Assembly: GCA_035477015.1 (NCBI GenBank) | Contig: DATILB010000260.1 | Coordinates: forward strand, 1-14,666 | From: SSC3 sp035477015 | GTDB lineage: Bacteria > Actinomycetota > Actinomycetes > Propionibacteriales > Nocardioidaceae | Length of the DNA: 14,666 nt | Direction: 5' to 3' | In this document: one piece after another, positions 1 through 7,379 of the stretch | Layout of the letters: each line of letters begins with the position of its first letter | How positions within the stretch are numbered: position 1 is the stretch's first letter | Translations under genes and position numbers: made by a program | Notes under the pieces: model-generated | Seen by the model: only the letters and a program-made list of their open reading frames with translations | Databases searched by the model: none | Told to the model about the DNA's origin: nothing

Positions 1-15
1 ATGAGCGCCCTGCAT
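1..15 (-). CDS. Possible start of next gene after murJ (5 codons only)
   Basis: On the minus strand an ATG at 15-13 opens a frame running off the left edge (M-Q-G-A-H). It is preceded by AGGA (plus-strand 21-24) with a 5-base gap, a usable ribosome binding site. It lies 43 bases downstream of the murJ stop on the same strand, so it would be the third gene of the DUF6049-murJ operon. In several actinobacteria a protein-kinase-like gene or sigM follows murJ, but five residues identify nothing. An earlier in-frame-independent ATG at 46-44 has no visible ribosome site. Treat as a candidate only. Confidence 0.25.
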
Positions 16-58
16 CCCCGTCCTGGTGGTTCAAGATCATTCCCATCGTAAAGGTGGG

Positions 59-1717
59 TCAGCGCCTCAGCCGGCGGGTGACCAAGCCGACCAGCTCGTT
101 GACCTCGTCGATCCGCATCAGCCGGGCGAGGAGAGCCAGCAACCCGAGGTCGACGACCCCCATCAGACCCAGCATCACGACCGCCTGGAGCTTGCTGCCG
201 TCCTCGGGCCAGCCGACTTCGACCAGCTCGCGGACGCCCCAGGTCGCGAGCGCCGCGATGCCACCTGCCACCACCATCCGGACCAGGAATCGCACCAGCT
301 TGTCGGACTCGAGGCCGCCGAGGATCGCCCGGAGCAGCAGGTACGACGCGACCGAGCCGACCAGGTAGGCGCCGGCGTACGCAAGGGCCAGGCGAGGTGC
401 CACGTCGAGCGGATCGACGCTCGCGGTGAGCGCCACGGCCAGGGCGATGTTGACCGCGGAGATGAGGCACTGCACCCAGAACACCGTGCGGGTCCGCTCG
501 AGCGCGTAGAAGCCGCGCAGCACCAGGTAGTGCGAGGTGAAGAACACCAGCCCGATCGCGAAGAGCGAGAGCGTCCGGGCGAAGTCTTCGGTCGAGTCGG
601 CGGCGGCGCCGTACTTGGAGACGATGTTGGCGACGGGGAGCGCGATCACCGGCAGCACCAGCGCGAACGGGAGGATCAGCGACAACGCGGTGCGCATCGT
701 GGCGGCCACTTGCCGCCCGACGGCAGCGAGATCCTGCTCCGCGGCGTACGCCGAGAGACGCGGCAGTGTCGCGGTCGCGAGCGAGACGGTCGCAATCGCG
801 TGCGGCGCCATCACCACCAGGAACGTGCTCGAGTAGATGGTGAAGCCGGCACCCGGCCCGCCGTCCGCCGTACCGCTGGACGCGATGCGCGTGACGACCG
901 TGTAGGCGATCTGGTTGACGACGACGAAGAGCACCGTCCAGACGCCGAGGCGCAGGGTGTGTCCGAGGCCGGTGCCTTTGAAGTCGAAGCGGGGCTTGTA
1001 GTGGAAGCCCGCCGACTTCAGGTACGGCAGCAGCACCAGCAGCTGCACGACGATGCCGACGGTCGAGCCGAGGCCGAGCAGGACCTCCTGGCCGCCCGTG
1101 TAGCCGGCGGTCCGCTCGGCGTCATCGGCCGGGCCGAAGGCGAAGAGATAGATGACCAGCACGCTGATCGCGATCACGTTGTTCGCGATCGGCGCCCACA
1201 TCATCGGGCCGAAGCGTTGCCGCGAGTTCAGCACCTGTCCGACCAGCACGAACATGCCGTAGAAGAAGACCTGGGGGAGGCAGAAGCGTGCGAACGTCAC
1301 CGCCGACGAACGCGCGTCCGCGTTGCTCGGGTCGTCGAACCCGTTGGCGAGGTAGAGCTGCATCAGCAACGGTGCAGCCACGACCAGGACAGCCGTCACT
1401 CCTGCAAGGAAGAGCCCGGCCAGGGTGATGATGCGGTTCGTGTACGCCTCGCCGCCGTCGGCGTCCTGCTTCATCGCGCGAACCAGCTGCGGGACCAGGA
1501 CGGCGTTGAAGACACCGCCCGCGAGCAGGATGTAGAGCATGTTCGGAACGGTGTTCGCGATGCTGAAGACGTCGGCGTGCAGGTACGTGCCCAAGGCCGC
1601 GAGCAGCAGGGTGCTGCGCACGTAGCCGCTCAGGCGCGACACGACCGTCCCCGCGGCCATCACCGCACTGGACCCGAGGACGGACCGCTCCGTCTCCGCC
1701 GGCTCCCCAGCCGTCAC
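59..1717 (-). CDS. murJ: Lipid II flippase MurJ (MviN family)
   Basis: 552 aa integral membrane protein of the MOP superfamily. It flips the peptidoglycan precursor lipid II across the cytoplasmic membrane. Almost the whole chain is alternating hydrophobic segments, consistent with the usual 14 helices. The first helix has the typical SRLSGYVRSTLL stretch (around residues 27-38). It is followed by the MurJ-typical region near residues 48-80 (HADVFSIANTVPNMLY, then AGGVFNAVLVPQLVRA), which matches the E. coli ADAFFVA...PNLLR...AEGAFSQAFVP block. The GTG start overlaps the TGA of the upstream DUF6049 gene (GTGA, 1714-1717), and AAGGAGG lies 7 bases before it, so translation is probably coupled. 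The M. tuberculosis homologue carries a C-terminal pseudokinase; this protein ends at the flippase core (LVGLVTRRLRR). The gene order supports the call strongly. Confidence 0.95.
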   Translation of the reverse strand: MTAGEPAETERSVLGSSAVMAAGTVVSRLSGYVRSTLLLAALGTYLHADVFSIANTVPNMLYILLAGGVFNAVLVPQLVRAMKQDADGGEAYTNRIITLAGLFLAGVTAVLVVAAPLLMQLYLANGFDDPSNADARSSAVTFARFCLPQVFFYGMFVLVGQVLNSRQRFGPMMWAPIANNVIAISVLVIYLFAFGPADDAERTAGYTGGQEVLLGLGSTVGIVVQLLVLLPYLKSAGFHYKPRFDFKGTGLGHTLRLGVWTVLFVVVNQIAYTVVTRIASSGTADGGPGAGFTIYSSTFLVVMAPHAIATVSLATATLPRLSAYAAEQDLAAVGRQVAATMRTALSLILPFALVLPVIALPVANIVSKYGAAADSTEDFARTLSLFAIGLVFFTSHYLVLRGFYALERTRTVFWVQCLISAVNIALAVALTASVDPLDVAPRLALAYAGAYLVGSVASYLLLRAILGGLESDKLVRFLVRMVVAGGIAALATWGVRELVEVGWPEDGSKLQAVVMLGLMGVVDLGLLALLARLMRIDEVNELVGLVTRRLRR

Positions 1718-3846
1718 GAGTCGGCCTCCTTCAGCAGCGGACCGGGCGTGGCCTGGCGAGCGCGGACCTTGCGACGTACGCGGAAGAAGATGAGGACGAG
1801 CAGCACGACCGTGCCCGCGCCGAGGACGCTCCAGACGACCATCCCGACGTGGCTGCTCCGGATGTTGAGGCCCTCGCTCTCGCCGAGTGGATCCCCCTCG
1901 GCCGTGACGGCCTGCAGGACCACGGGCCAGAGACCGATCCGCTCGGAGTTCGCCTGCATCCGGACCGAACGGCGTTGACCCGCGGGGATCGTGATGGGCT
2001 CGGTCGTCGGGATGGTGATCTCGTCGGTCCCGGGGGCGTACGCCGAGATGCCGACCGTCACCGGTTCGTCGAGCTCGTTCGTGACGGTGACCTGGAACTC
2101 GCCGTTCTCACTCGACATCGTCACGAACGACGGCCCGCTCAGAGTCACCTGGCCCATCAGGTCACGCACCCTGAGGTCCTGGTCCTTCGCGCGTTCCTCG
2201 GCCCGCCCCGGTACGTCGAGGAACTGACCCGAGACGCCGAGGTAGGCCAGGCCTTCGATGACCCGGGCGATCCGGTTGTTGCGGGGGAGCAGGTCGTCGA
2301 GGATCCCGCCCTGACGGATCAGCTCCGCCGAGGAGATGAAGTTACTGCTGGGCAGGGTTGCAGCGTCCTCGGGGTAGCGGAGCTCGTCGGAGTTCGCCTC
2401 GATCGTGGCCGTCGCGACGCCCCTGACGATCGAGCTCGCCGTCGTACCCACCAGCCACGGAACGTCCAGGCCGCGGAAGAGGGCAGCGCGCTGCCAGTTC
2501 CGACCCGGGTCCCACCGGTCCGGCAGCTCCACCACGAGCGGCCGGTCGGCCTGGTTCGACAGCGCATGCACCGCGGCCTCTGCGAGCACCCGTTGCCGGA
2601 ACCCCAGCGCGGGTGAGGTGCCGGGAAGCTCCTGGACCGCCGCCGTGCTGGTCCGGGTGATCCGGGCACCATCGGCGACGTCGACGCGCGGCTCGGTCGC
2701 CGCAAGGGCGGTGTCGTCCAGCACGACCGGAACGCTGTCTCCGATGACGGACAAGGCGTCCCACGAGAGGGTGCCGTCCGTCGGGTCGATGACCGGGGTG
2801 CTCGCGATGTCGAGGGCATCGAGCGTCTCCTGGGAGAGCGCATGCGCCTCCTCGACCGTGCTGCCACGCTCCCAGCCGTACGCGCTTGCCGCGTCCACGT
2901 CGCCGTACGGGAGCGCGAGCACCAGGCGCTCAGCGGCCTCCTGGGCGAAGGCCTCCAGGAAGGCCTGTGCGGCCAGCGCCTCCTGGGAGAGCTCAGGCTC
3001 TTCGGCATCGGGATCGCCCGACGGGGATTCGTCAGTGGTGGGCGACGAGCTCGGGGACTCGTCGGTAGTGGGCGCGATGTCCCAGCCCGGGTTGTCGGTC
3101 GCCACTGCTTTGACCAGGTCGGCGACGGCTGGGTCGACGACCCACGTGAGGGGGTAGTCCCCAGCACTCTGGCTCAGCGCGAGCAGCCGACCGAAGCGTC
3201 CCTCGGGCGACAGCGCCTCGTGCCAGACGTCCTCGGTCAGCAGACGCCCGTCGGCGTCGTACGAGATCCGACCGCGGAACGGAAGCATCAGCGCGAGCGA
3301 CGTGGACGGTGGGTTGCGCGGTCGCATCAGCGGGATGAAGGTCCGCGCGCGCCCGTCAGCGCCGTCGATGCGCCCGGTCTCGTCGGCTCCGAGGACCTGG
3401 ACGCCGACCCAGTAGACGCCGGGTTGGTCGGTGATGTCGAGCTCGTCGCGCGGACGGCTGATCGTGTACCGCGTCGACTGACCGGGCTCGAGGTCAGGGA
3501 CCGAGATGAACTGACCGGCTTGGGCCAGCCGGTCGCCGACGTAGGCCAGCGGGTCCAGCGCGGCGGCCTCGGCCAGCTCCTGGGCCGTCCGCATCGGCTC
3601 CGCGGACGTCAGCAGGTAGACGTTGAGGTCGTTCCACACAGAGTCCGACGTGTTGGTGATGGTGCCGCTCAGCGTGATGCGTCCCCGGGTCGGGATCGTC
3701 GACGGTCCGACCCGGTCGATCGTGACCTGGAGGGGGTCGCCGACCGGCTCCGCCACCTCGTCGCCGTGAGCGGCACTCGGGGTGAGAACGGTGACGAGAC
3801 CCGCGGCAAGGCATGCGGCTGCGCGCCGACGTACAAAGCGGGTCAC
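1714..3846 (-). CDS. DUF6049 family secreted, membrane-anchored protein
   Basis: 710 aa, corresponding by gene order and architecture to M. tuberculosis Rv3909, whose biochemical role I do not know. I chose GTG at 3846 (MTRFVRRRAAACLAAG...), which gives a normal signal peptide: Arg-rich start, hydrophobic core, cleavage near SAAHGDE. The start is also 7 bases after a TANNNT box. An upstream ATG at 3891 would leave a non-hydrophobic 15-residue extension. The large outer domain (about residues 30-665) contains a Ser/Thr/Pro/Asp/Glu-rich linker near 255-280 with a 10-residue repeat. Near the C-terminus one membrane helix (VGMVVWSVLGAGTVVLLVLI, about 667-687) is followed by a basic cytoplasmic tail ending in LLKEADS. 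It overlaps murJ by 4 bases and is probably co-transcribed with it, which suggests a role in envelope assembly (inference). Confidence 0.9.
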   Translation of the reverse strand: MTRFVRRRAAACLAAGLVTVLTPSAAHGDEVAEPVGDPLQVTIDRVGPSTIPTRGRITLSGTITNTSDSVWNDLNVYLLTSAEPMRTAQELAEAAALDPLAYVGDRLAQAGQFISVPDLEPGQSTRYTISRPRDELDITDQPGVYWVGVQVLGADETGRIDGADGRARTFIPLMRPRNPPSTSLALMLPFRGRISYDADGRLLTEDVWHEALSPEGRFGRLLALSQSAGDYPLTWVVDPAVADLVKAVATDNPGWDIAPTTDESPSSSPTTDESPSGDPDAEEPELSQEALAAQAFLEAFAQEAAERLVLALPYGDVDAASAYGWERGSTVEEAHALSQETLDALDIASTPVIDPTDGTLSWDALSVIGDSVPVVLDDTALAATEPRVDVADGARITRTSTAAVQELPGTSPALGFRQRVLAEAAVHALSNQADRPLVVELPDRWDPGRNWQRAALFRGLDVPWLVGTTASSIVRGVATATIEANSDELRYPEDAATLPSSNFISSAELIRQGGILDDLLPRNNRIARVIEGLAYLGVSGQFLDVPGRAEERAKDQDLRVRDLMGQVTLSGPSFVTMSSENGEFQVTVTNELDEPVTVGISAYAPGTDEITIPTTEPITIPAGQRRSVRMQANSERIGLWPVVLQAVTAEGDPLGESEGLNIRSSHVGMVVWSVLGAGTVVLLVLIFFRVRRKVRARQATPGPLLKEADS
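1725..1731 (-). promoter_or_regulatory. Ribosome binding site of murJ inside the DUF6049 gene
   Basis: AAGGAGG on the minus strand, 7 bases before the murJ GTG. It lies within the last codons of the upstream gene (the Lys-Glu-Ala part of its tail). It decides the murJ start and supports translational coupling. Confidence 0.8.
3023..3074 (-). repeat. 30-bp tandem repeat in DUF6049 coding sequence
   Basis: Two 22-base copies at 3023-3044 and 3053-3074 differ at three positions and have a 30-base period. They encode two in-frame copies of PTTDESPS (followed by SS or GD). The period is a multiple of three, so copy number can change without a frameshift. The encoded segment looks like a flexible extracellular linker. 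Confidence 0.85.
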
Positions 3847-3853
3847 ACCTGCC

Positions 3854-3859
3854 AATCTA
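3854..3859 (-). promoter_or_regulatory. -10 box, leaderless promoter of DUF6049-murJ operon
   Basis: TAGATT (TANNNT type) on the minus strand ends 7 bases before the chosen GTG at 3846. No Shine-Dalgarno sequence is visible. This places the transcription start at or very near the start codon. No convincing -35 element is seen. Inference from sequence only. Confidence 0.55.
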
Positions 3860-3878
3860 TCGAGACTCTCCGGACAAC

Positions 3879-3884
3879 TAGAGT
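3879..3884 (+). promoter_or_regulatory. -10 box, leaderless promoter of CCA tRNA nucleotidyltransferase
   Basis: TAGAGT (TANNNT type) ends 8 bases before the GTG at 3893, with no ribosome binding site between. Together with the box on the other strand it makes a back-to-back promoter pair inside a 46-base gap. Confidence 0.55.
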
Positions 3885-3892
3885 GGTGCACC

Positions 3893-5368
3893 GTGTCCGA
3901 GCAGCCTCCATCTTCTGCAGGCCCCTCCGAGGGGCCTCCTCAGCGTCGGCTGAGCGACGTCCAGGAGACGGCCCTGCGCGAGCTGATGCGCATCGCCCCG
4001 GTGATCGACGAGCTCGGTGCGCGCTTCGCGAAGGCGGGCGAGGAGATCGCCCTGGTCGGCGGCCCGGTGCGGGACGCCATGCTCGGGCGCCTGCAGAACG
4101 ACCTGGACTTCGCCACGAGCGCCCGCCCTGAGGTGACCGAGAAGCTGCTCAAGGGCTGGGCCGACGCGACGTGGGACATGGGCCGCGACTTCGGCACGAT
4201 CGGCTGCCGCAAGGGCGAGTGGACGGTCGAGATCACGACGTACCGCTCCGACACCTACGACGCCTCCTCCCGCAAGCCCGAGGTCCAGTACGGCGACAGC
4301 CTCGGCGGCGACCTGCACCGGCGCGACTTCACGGTCAACGCCATGGCCGTCGTCATCCCGGGGAACCGCTTCGAGGACCCGTACGGCGGTCTGCTCGATC
4401 TCGCCCAAGGAGTCCTCCGCACACCGGGGCTCCCCGAGGACTCGTTCTCCGACGACCCGCTGAGGATGATGCGCGCCGCCCGGTTCGCCGCCCAGCTCGG
4501 CTTCACGGTCGCGCCCGAGGTCAAGCAGGCGATGACCGACATGGCGGACCGGATCGGGATCATCTCGGCGGAGCGGGTCCGCGACGAGCTCGTCAAGCTC
4601 GTCTGCGCGCCGTACCCGCGCCGGGGCCTTGCCCTGCTGGTCGACACGGGCCTCGCCGAACGCGTCCTGCCCGAGCTGCCGGCCCTTGCCCTCGAGCGGG
4701 ACGAACACCACCGGCACAAGGATGTCTACGAGCACACCCTCACCGTTCTCGAGCAGGCGATGGCCCTCGAGGAGCGACTGGGCGGTGCGCCGGACTTCGT
4801 GGCGCGCTTCGCCGCCCTGATGCACGACGTGGGCAAGCCGCGCACCCGGCGCTTCCTCGAGGACGGCACGGTGACGTTCCACCACCACGACGTCGTCGGA
4901 GCCAAGATCACCCGCAAGCGGATGCAGGCGCTGCGCTTCTCGGGGGCGGAGATCGACGCGGTGACCAAGCTGGTCGAGCTGCACCTCAGGTTCCATGGCT
5001 ACGGCTCAGGGGAGTGGACCGACTCCGCCGTACGTCGCTACGTGCGCGACGCGGGTGACCAGCTCGCCCGGCTGCACGTGCTGACCCGCGCGGACTGCAC
5101 GACGCGCAACAAGCGCAAGGCGGACCGCCTGGCTCGCACCTACGACGACATCGAGGCCCGCATCTCTCGGCTCGCCGAGCAGGAGGAGCTGGACTCGATC
5201 CGCCCGGACCTGGACGGCAACCAGATCATGGAGATCCTCGGGGTCGGCCCCGGCCGCGAGGTCGGCGAGGCGTACCGGCACCTCCTGGAGGTGCGCATGG
5301 ACAACGGCCCGATGTCGTACGACGACGCCAAGGCGGCCCTGCTCGCCTGGGCCGCCGAAAAGCCCTAG
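3893..5368 (+). CDS. cca: CCA tRNA nucleotidyltransferase (actinobacterial type, HD domain)
   Basis: 491 aa cytosolic enzyme that adds or repairs the 3'-terminal CCA of tRNAs from CTP and ATP. Class II nucleotidyltransferase motifs appear in order: ALVGGPVRDAMLGR (about 53-66); DLDFAT with the metal-binding Asp70 and Asp72; RRDFTVNAMA (143-152); DPYGGLLDL (162-170); and DDPLRMMRAARFAAQLGF (187-204). An HD domain follows, with HKDVYEH (275-281) and the His-Asp pair of HDVGKP (311-316). Fusion to an HD domain is typical of the actinobacterial family, where the M. tuberculosis homologue is called pcnA. The GTG start at 3893 was chosen because the frame further upstream overlaps the divergent DUF6049 gene. 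The leading 20 residues are Ser/Pro-rich and not conserved-looking. Poly(A) polymerase is the alternative family name, but the actinobacterial position favours CCA addition. Confidence 0.95.
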   Translation: MSEQPPSSAGPSEGPPQRRLSDVQETALRELMRIAPVIDELGARFAKAGEEIALVGGPVRDAMLGRLQNDLDFATSARPEVTEKLLKGWADATWDMGRDFGTIGCRKGEWTVEITTYRSDTYDASSRKPEVQYGDSLGGDLHRRDFTVNAMAVVIPGNRFEDPYGGLLDLAQGVLRTPGLPEDSFSDDPLRMMRAARFAAQLGFTVAPEVKQAMTDMADRIGIISAERVRDELVKLVCAPYPRRGLALLVDTGLAERVLPELPALALERDEHHRHKDVYEHTLTVLEQAMALEERLGGAPDFVARFAALMHDVGKPRTRRFLEDGTVTFHHHDVVGAKITRKRMQALRFSGAEIDAVTKLVELHLRFHGYGSGEWTDSAVRRYVRDAGDQLARLHVLTRADCTTRNKRKADRLARTYDDIEARISRLAEQEELDSIRPDLDGNQIMEILGVGPGREVGEAYRHLLEVRMDNGPMSYDDAKAALLAWAAEKP

Positions 5369-5379
5369 TTCTCCACAGT

Positions 5380-5395
5380 TGAGTAGGACGACTCA
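5380..5395. repeat. Short inverted repeat (possible operator) in the cca-S55 gap
   Basis: TGAGT, six bases (AGGACG), then ACTCA: a perfect 5-bp dyad in the 171-base region upstream of the S55 peptidase gene. It starts 12 bases after the cca stop, and no T-run follows it, so it does not look like a terminator. It could be a regulator site; I cannot name the regulator. The rest of the gap (5396-5528) shows no clear promoter to me. Confidence 0.4.
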
Positions 5396-5528
5396 TGCCG
5401 TCCGACCCCCGTTGCTGAATAGTCGCCAAGACACAGGCAACCAAACGCCGTCCCCGAGCGTCGGAAGAGGCAGAGTTCACACCCGGCCTCGCCTTCGTCC
5501 TCGACGGGGCGGCAAACAGCAGAAAGCA

Positions 5529-5535
5529 GGGGGAG
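5529..5535 (+). promoter_or_regulatory. Ribosome binding site of the S55 peptidase gene
   Basis: GGGGGAG ends 4 bases before the ATG at 5540. It fixes the start used here and marks this as one of the few genes in the window with a leader and Shine-Dalgarno sequence. Confidence 0.7.
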
Positions 5536-5539
5536 TCAC

Positions 5540-7324
5540 ATGTCCAACCCGTTCCGCCGGAGCATGGCGTCCATCGCCGTAGCCGGTCTTGCCGGCGCCG
5601 GCGCGTTCGTCGTCGCGTCACCGGCCCAGTCCGTACCCGCGGACACCGCCTGTCCAGCGCCGTTCCCGGTCGCCGACCTGGCCAAGGGCCAGCTTGTCGA
5701 CGGCCTGACGGTGTCGTCGGGCAACGAGCCCGACGTCTTCACCGGCGAAGTGCTCGGTGTCCTCGAGGACGGCATCGCGCCGGGGCTCGACATGATCCTG
5801 GTGCGCCTCAGCAACGTGGAGATCGACCGCGTCGGTGGTATCTGGGCCGGCATGAGCGGCTCCCCGGTCTATGCCGAGGACGGCCGGATCATCGGCGCCG
5901 TCGCCTACGGCCTCGCCGGCACGTCTCCCGTCGCCGGAGTGACGCCCGCTGCCGACATGCAAGCAATCACGGCCATCGGTCCCGAGGCCGAGCTCGACGC
6001 GGCCGCCCGGGTCGCCATCCCCGCGCGCATGCAGGCCCGCCTCGTCGAGTCCGGGATGGCCACCGAGCGTGAGGTTGCCGGCGGCTTCGAGCAGCTCCCG
6101 ACGCCGGTCGCGGTGTCCGGAATGCGCAACCTCGCGCGGCTGAACAAGCTCGCCGGCCGCCTCGGCCTGGACAACGTCCACTACTACCGCGCAGGCTCCG
6201 CTCCGTCCGCTCAGGCGGAGGAGTCGGAGATCTTCGCAGGCAGCAACCTCGCCGCGTCGATCTCCTACGGCGACCTGTCGATGCTCGGCGTTGGCACCAC
6301 CACCATGGTGTGCGACGGGAAGCCGATCGGCTTCGGGCACCCCTTCGGCTGGTTCGGCGAGACGTCGCTGACGCTGCACTCCTCCGACGCGATCTACATC
6401 CAGGAGGACCCGACGTGGGCGCCGTTCAAGGTCGCGAACGCCGGTGGCCCGGTGGGTGTGATCGACCAGGACAGGCTGGCCGGCATCAAGGGACTGCTCG
6501 GGGAGGTTCCCGAGACGGTGCAGGTCGTCACGACCGTGCATAGCGGTGGCAGGTCGCGCGAGGGCACGACGTACGTGAGCGTGCCGATGTTCGCCCCCGA
6601 CGGTGCCGCGTTCGGTCTGCTCTCGAACCAGGACCGGGTCTTCGACCGGATCGGCGGCGGGTCCGCGCTCGTGCACTTCACCATTTCCGGCACGACGGCG
6701 GAGGGTGAGCCGTTCACGGTGGTCCGCACGAACCGCTATGCCAACACCTTCGACATCAGCTTCGACACCATCTGGGAGGTCGGGAACGCGGTCTGGTCGC
6801 TCAACGAGAACGACCTGGTCGGCATCGACATCGACAACGTCGACGTGACCTCCACGATGAGCAGCAAGGCCCGGATGTTCCGGGTCGGGCAGATCCAGAT
6901 CAAGAGCGGCGGCGTGTGGAAGACGCTGACCTCCGACAGTGTCATCAAGAGGCACCCGGGTCGCCTGATCAACTACCGCGCCGTGCTCAACTCCAGGCGC
7001 GGCGAGTTCGGGAGCAAGATCGTCATCGGCTCCGTGCGTGTGCCCGAGGCGGCAGAGCCCGGCTCGTTCGGGCAACTGTCCCTCGGACAGTTCTTCGGCG
7101 GCGACTGTGAGGAGTGCTACTTCGAGGACGTCGAGGGTCCCGCGAGCCTGCAGGAGATCATCGACGGCATCGAGGACGCGCCGCGCAACGACGAGTTCGT
7201 CGCGAACCTCGAGCTGTTCTCAGAGTCGGAGGAAGGCGCCGGCATGGTCACCGCACAGGCCAAGAAGCTGATCGGTGACGTGATCACCAACAGCAAGTTC
7301 TTCTCGGTTCGCATCCGTCGCTGA
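5540..7324 (+). CDS. Secreted SpoIVB/S55-type serine peptidase homologue
   Basis: 594 aa. An N-terminal signal peptide (RR, hydrophobic core at about 10-27, then SPAQSVPADT) predicts export. Residues about 55-140 match the C-terminal part of the Bacillus SpoIVB peptidase domain: GGIWAGMSGSPVY with nucleophile candidate Ser106, then GRIIGAVAYG. Residues about 238-275 match the N-terminal part: YGDLSMLGVGTTTMVCDG followed by GFGHPFGWFG with candidate His267. The order is therefore reversed relative to SpoIVB (His236, Asp363, Ser378). The residue aligned with Asp363 is Ser91, so the catalytic acid is either elsewhere or missing. Residues about 330-594 form a long region I do not recognise, with a CEEC motif at 523-526. 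There is no sporulation context. It may be an active peptidase, or a binding protein on an S55 scaffold. Substrate unknown. Confidence 0.85.
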   Translation: MSNPFRRSMASIAVAGLAGAGAFVVASPAQSVPADTACPAPFPVADLAKGQLVDGLTVSSGNEPDVFTGEVLGVLEDGIAPGLDMILVRLSNVEIDRVGGIWAGMSGSPVYAEDGRIIGAVAYGLAGTSPVAGVTPAADMQAITAIGPEAELDAAARVAIPARMQARLVESGMATEREVAGGFEQLPTPVAVSGMRNLARLNKLAGRLGLDNVHYYRAGSAPSAQAEESEIFAGSNLAASISYGDLSMLGVGTTTMVCDGKPIGFGHPFGWFGETSLTLHSSDAIYIQEDPTWAPFKVANAGGPVGVIDQDRLAGIKGLLGEVPETVQVVTTVHSGGRSREGTTYVSVPMFAPDGAAFGLLSNQDRVFDRIGGGSALVHFTISGTTAEGEPFTVVRTNRYANTFDISFDTIWEVGNAVWSLNENDLVGIDIDNVDVTSTMSSKARMFRVGQIQIKSGGVWKTLTSDSVIKRHPGRLINYRAVLNSRRGEFGSKIVIGSVRVPEAAEPGSFGQLSLGQFFGGDCEECYFEDVEGPASLQEIIDGIEDAPRNDEFVANLELFSESEEGAGMVTAQAKKLIGDVITNSKFFSVRIRR

Positions 7325-7337
7325 CGGTTCATGCAGG

Positions 7338-7367
7338 AGAGGGGTGGCCCGCAAGGGTCACCCCTCT
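7338..7367 (+). terminator. Hairpin terminator with GCAA tetraloop after the S55 gene
   Basis: Stem of 13 pairs (AGAGGGGTGGCCC with GGGTCACCCCTCT, one G-U wobble) closed by a GCAA loop of the GNRA type, starting 13 bases after the stop codon. Only a weak T-rich stretch follows (AGTCTTTGG). The last stem base is also the first base of the next gene's -10 box. Confidence 0.75.
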
Positions 7368-7372
7368 AGTCT
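7367..7372 (+). promoter_or_regulatory. -10 box, leaderless promoter of AIM24 gene
   Basis: TAGTCT ends 7 bases before the ATG at 7380, with no ribosome binding site in between. It abuts the 3' arm of the upstream terminator hairpin (one shared base). Confidence 0.55.
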
Positions 7373-7379
7373 TTGGCTC

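Noticed and set aside
26..1978. 650-codon open frame on the plus strand, antisense to murJ
   Set aside because: It is Arg/His/Asp/Gln-rich with no domain or hydrophobic pattern, as expected of a frame opposite a high-GC gene; murJ on the other strand is unmistakable.
3862..3878. A classical -35/-10 pair for the divergent promoters
   Set aside because: TTGTCC on the minus strand is only 12 bases from TAGATT, and no -35-like hexamer is found at 16-18 bases from either box.
2842..4131. 429-codon plus-strand frame across the DUF6049 start and into cca
   Set aside because: Composition is typical of a shadow frame and it overlaps two well-supported genes in other frames.
5618..7075. 485-codon minus-strand frame opposite the S55 gene
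   Set aside because: Antisense shadow; no recognisable domain, while the S55 gene has signal peptide, motifs and ribosome site.
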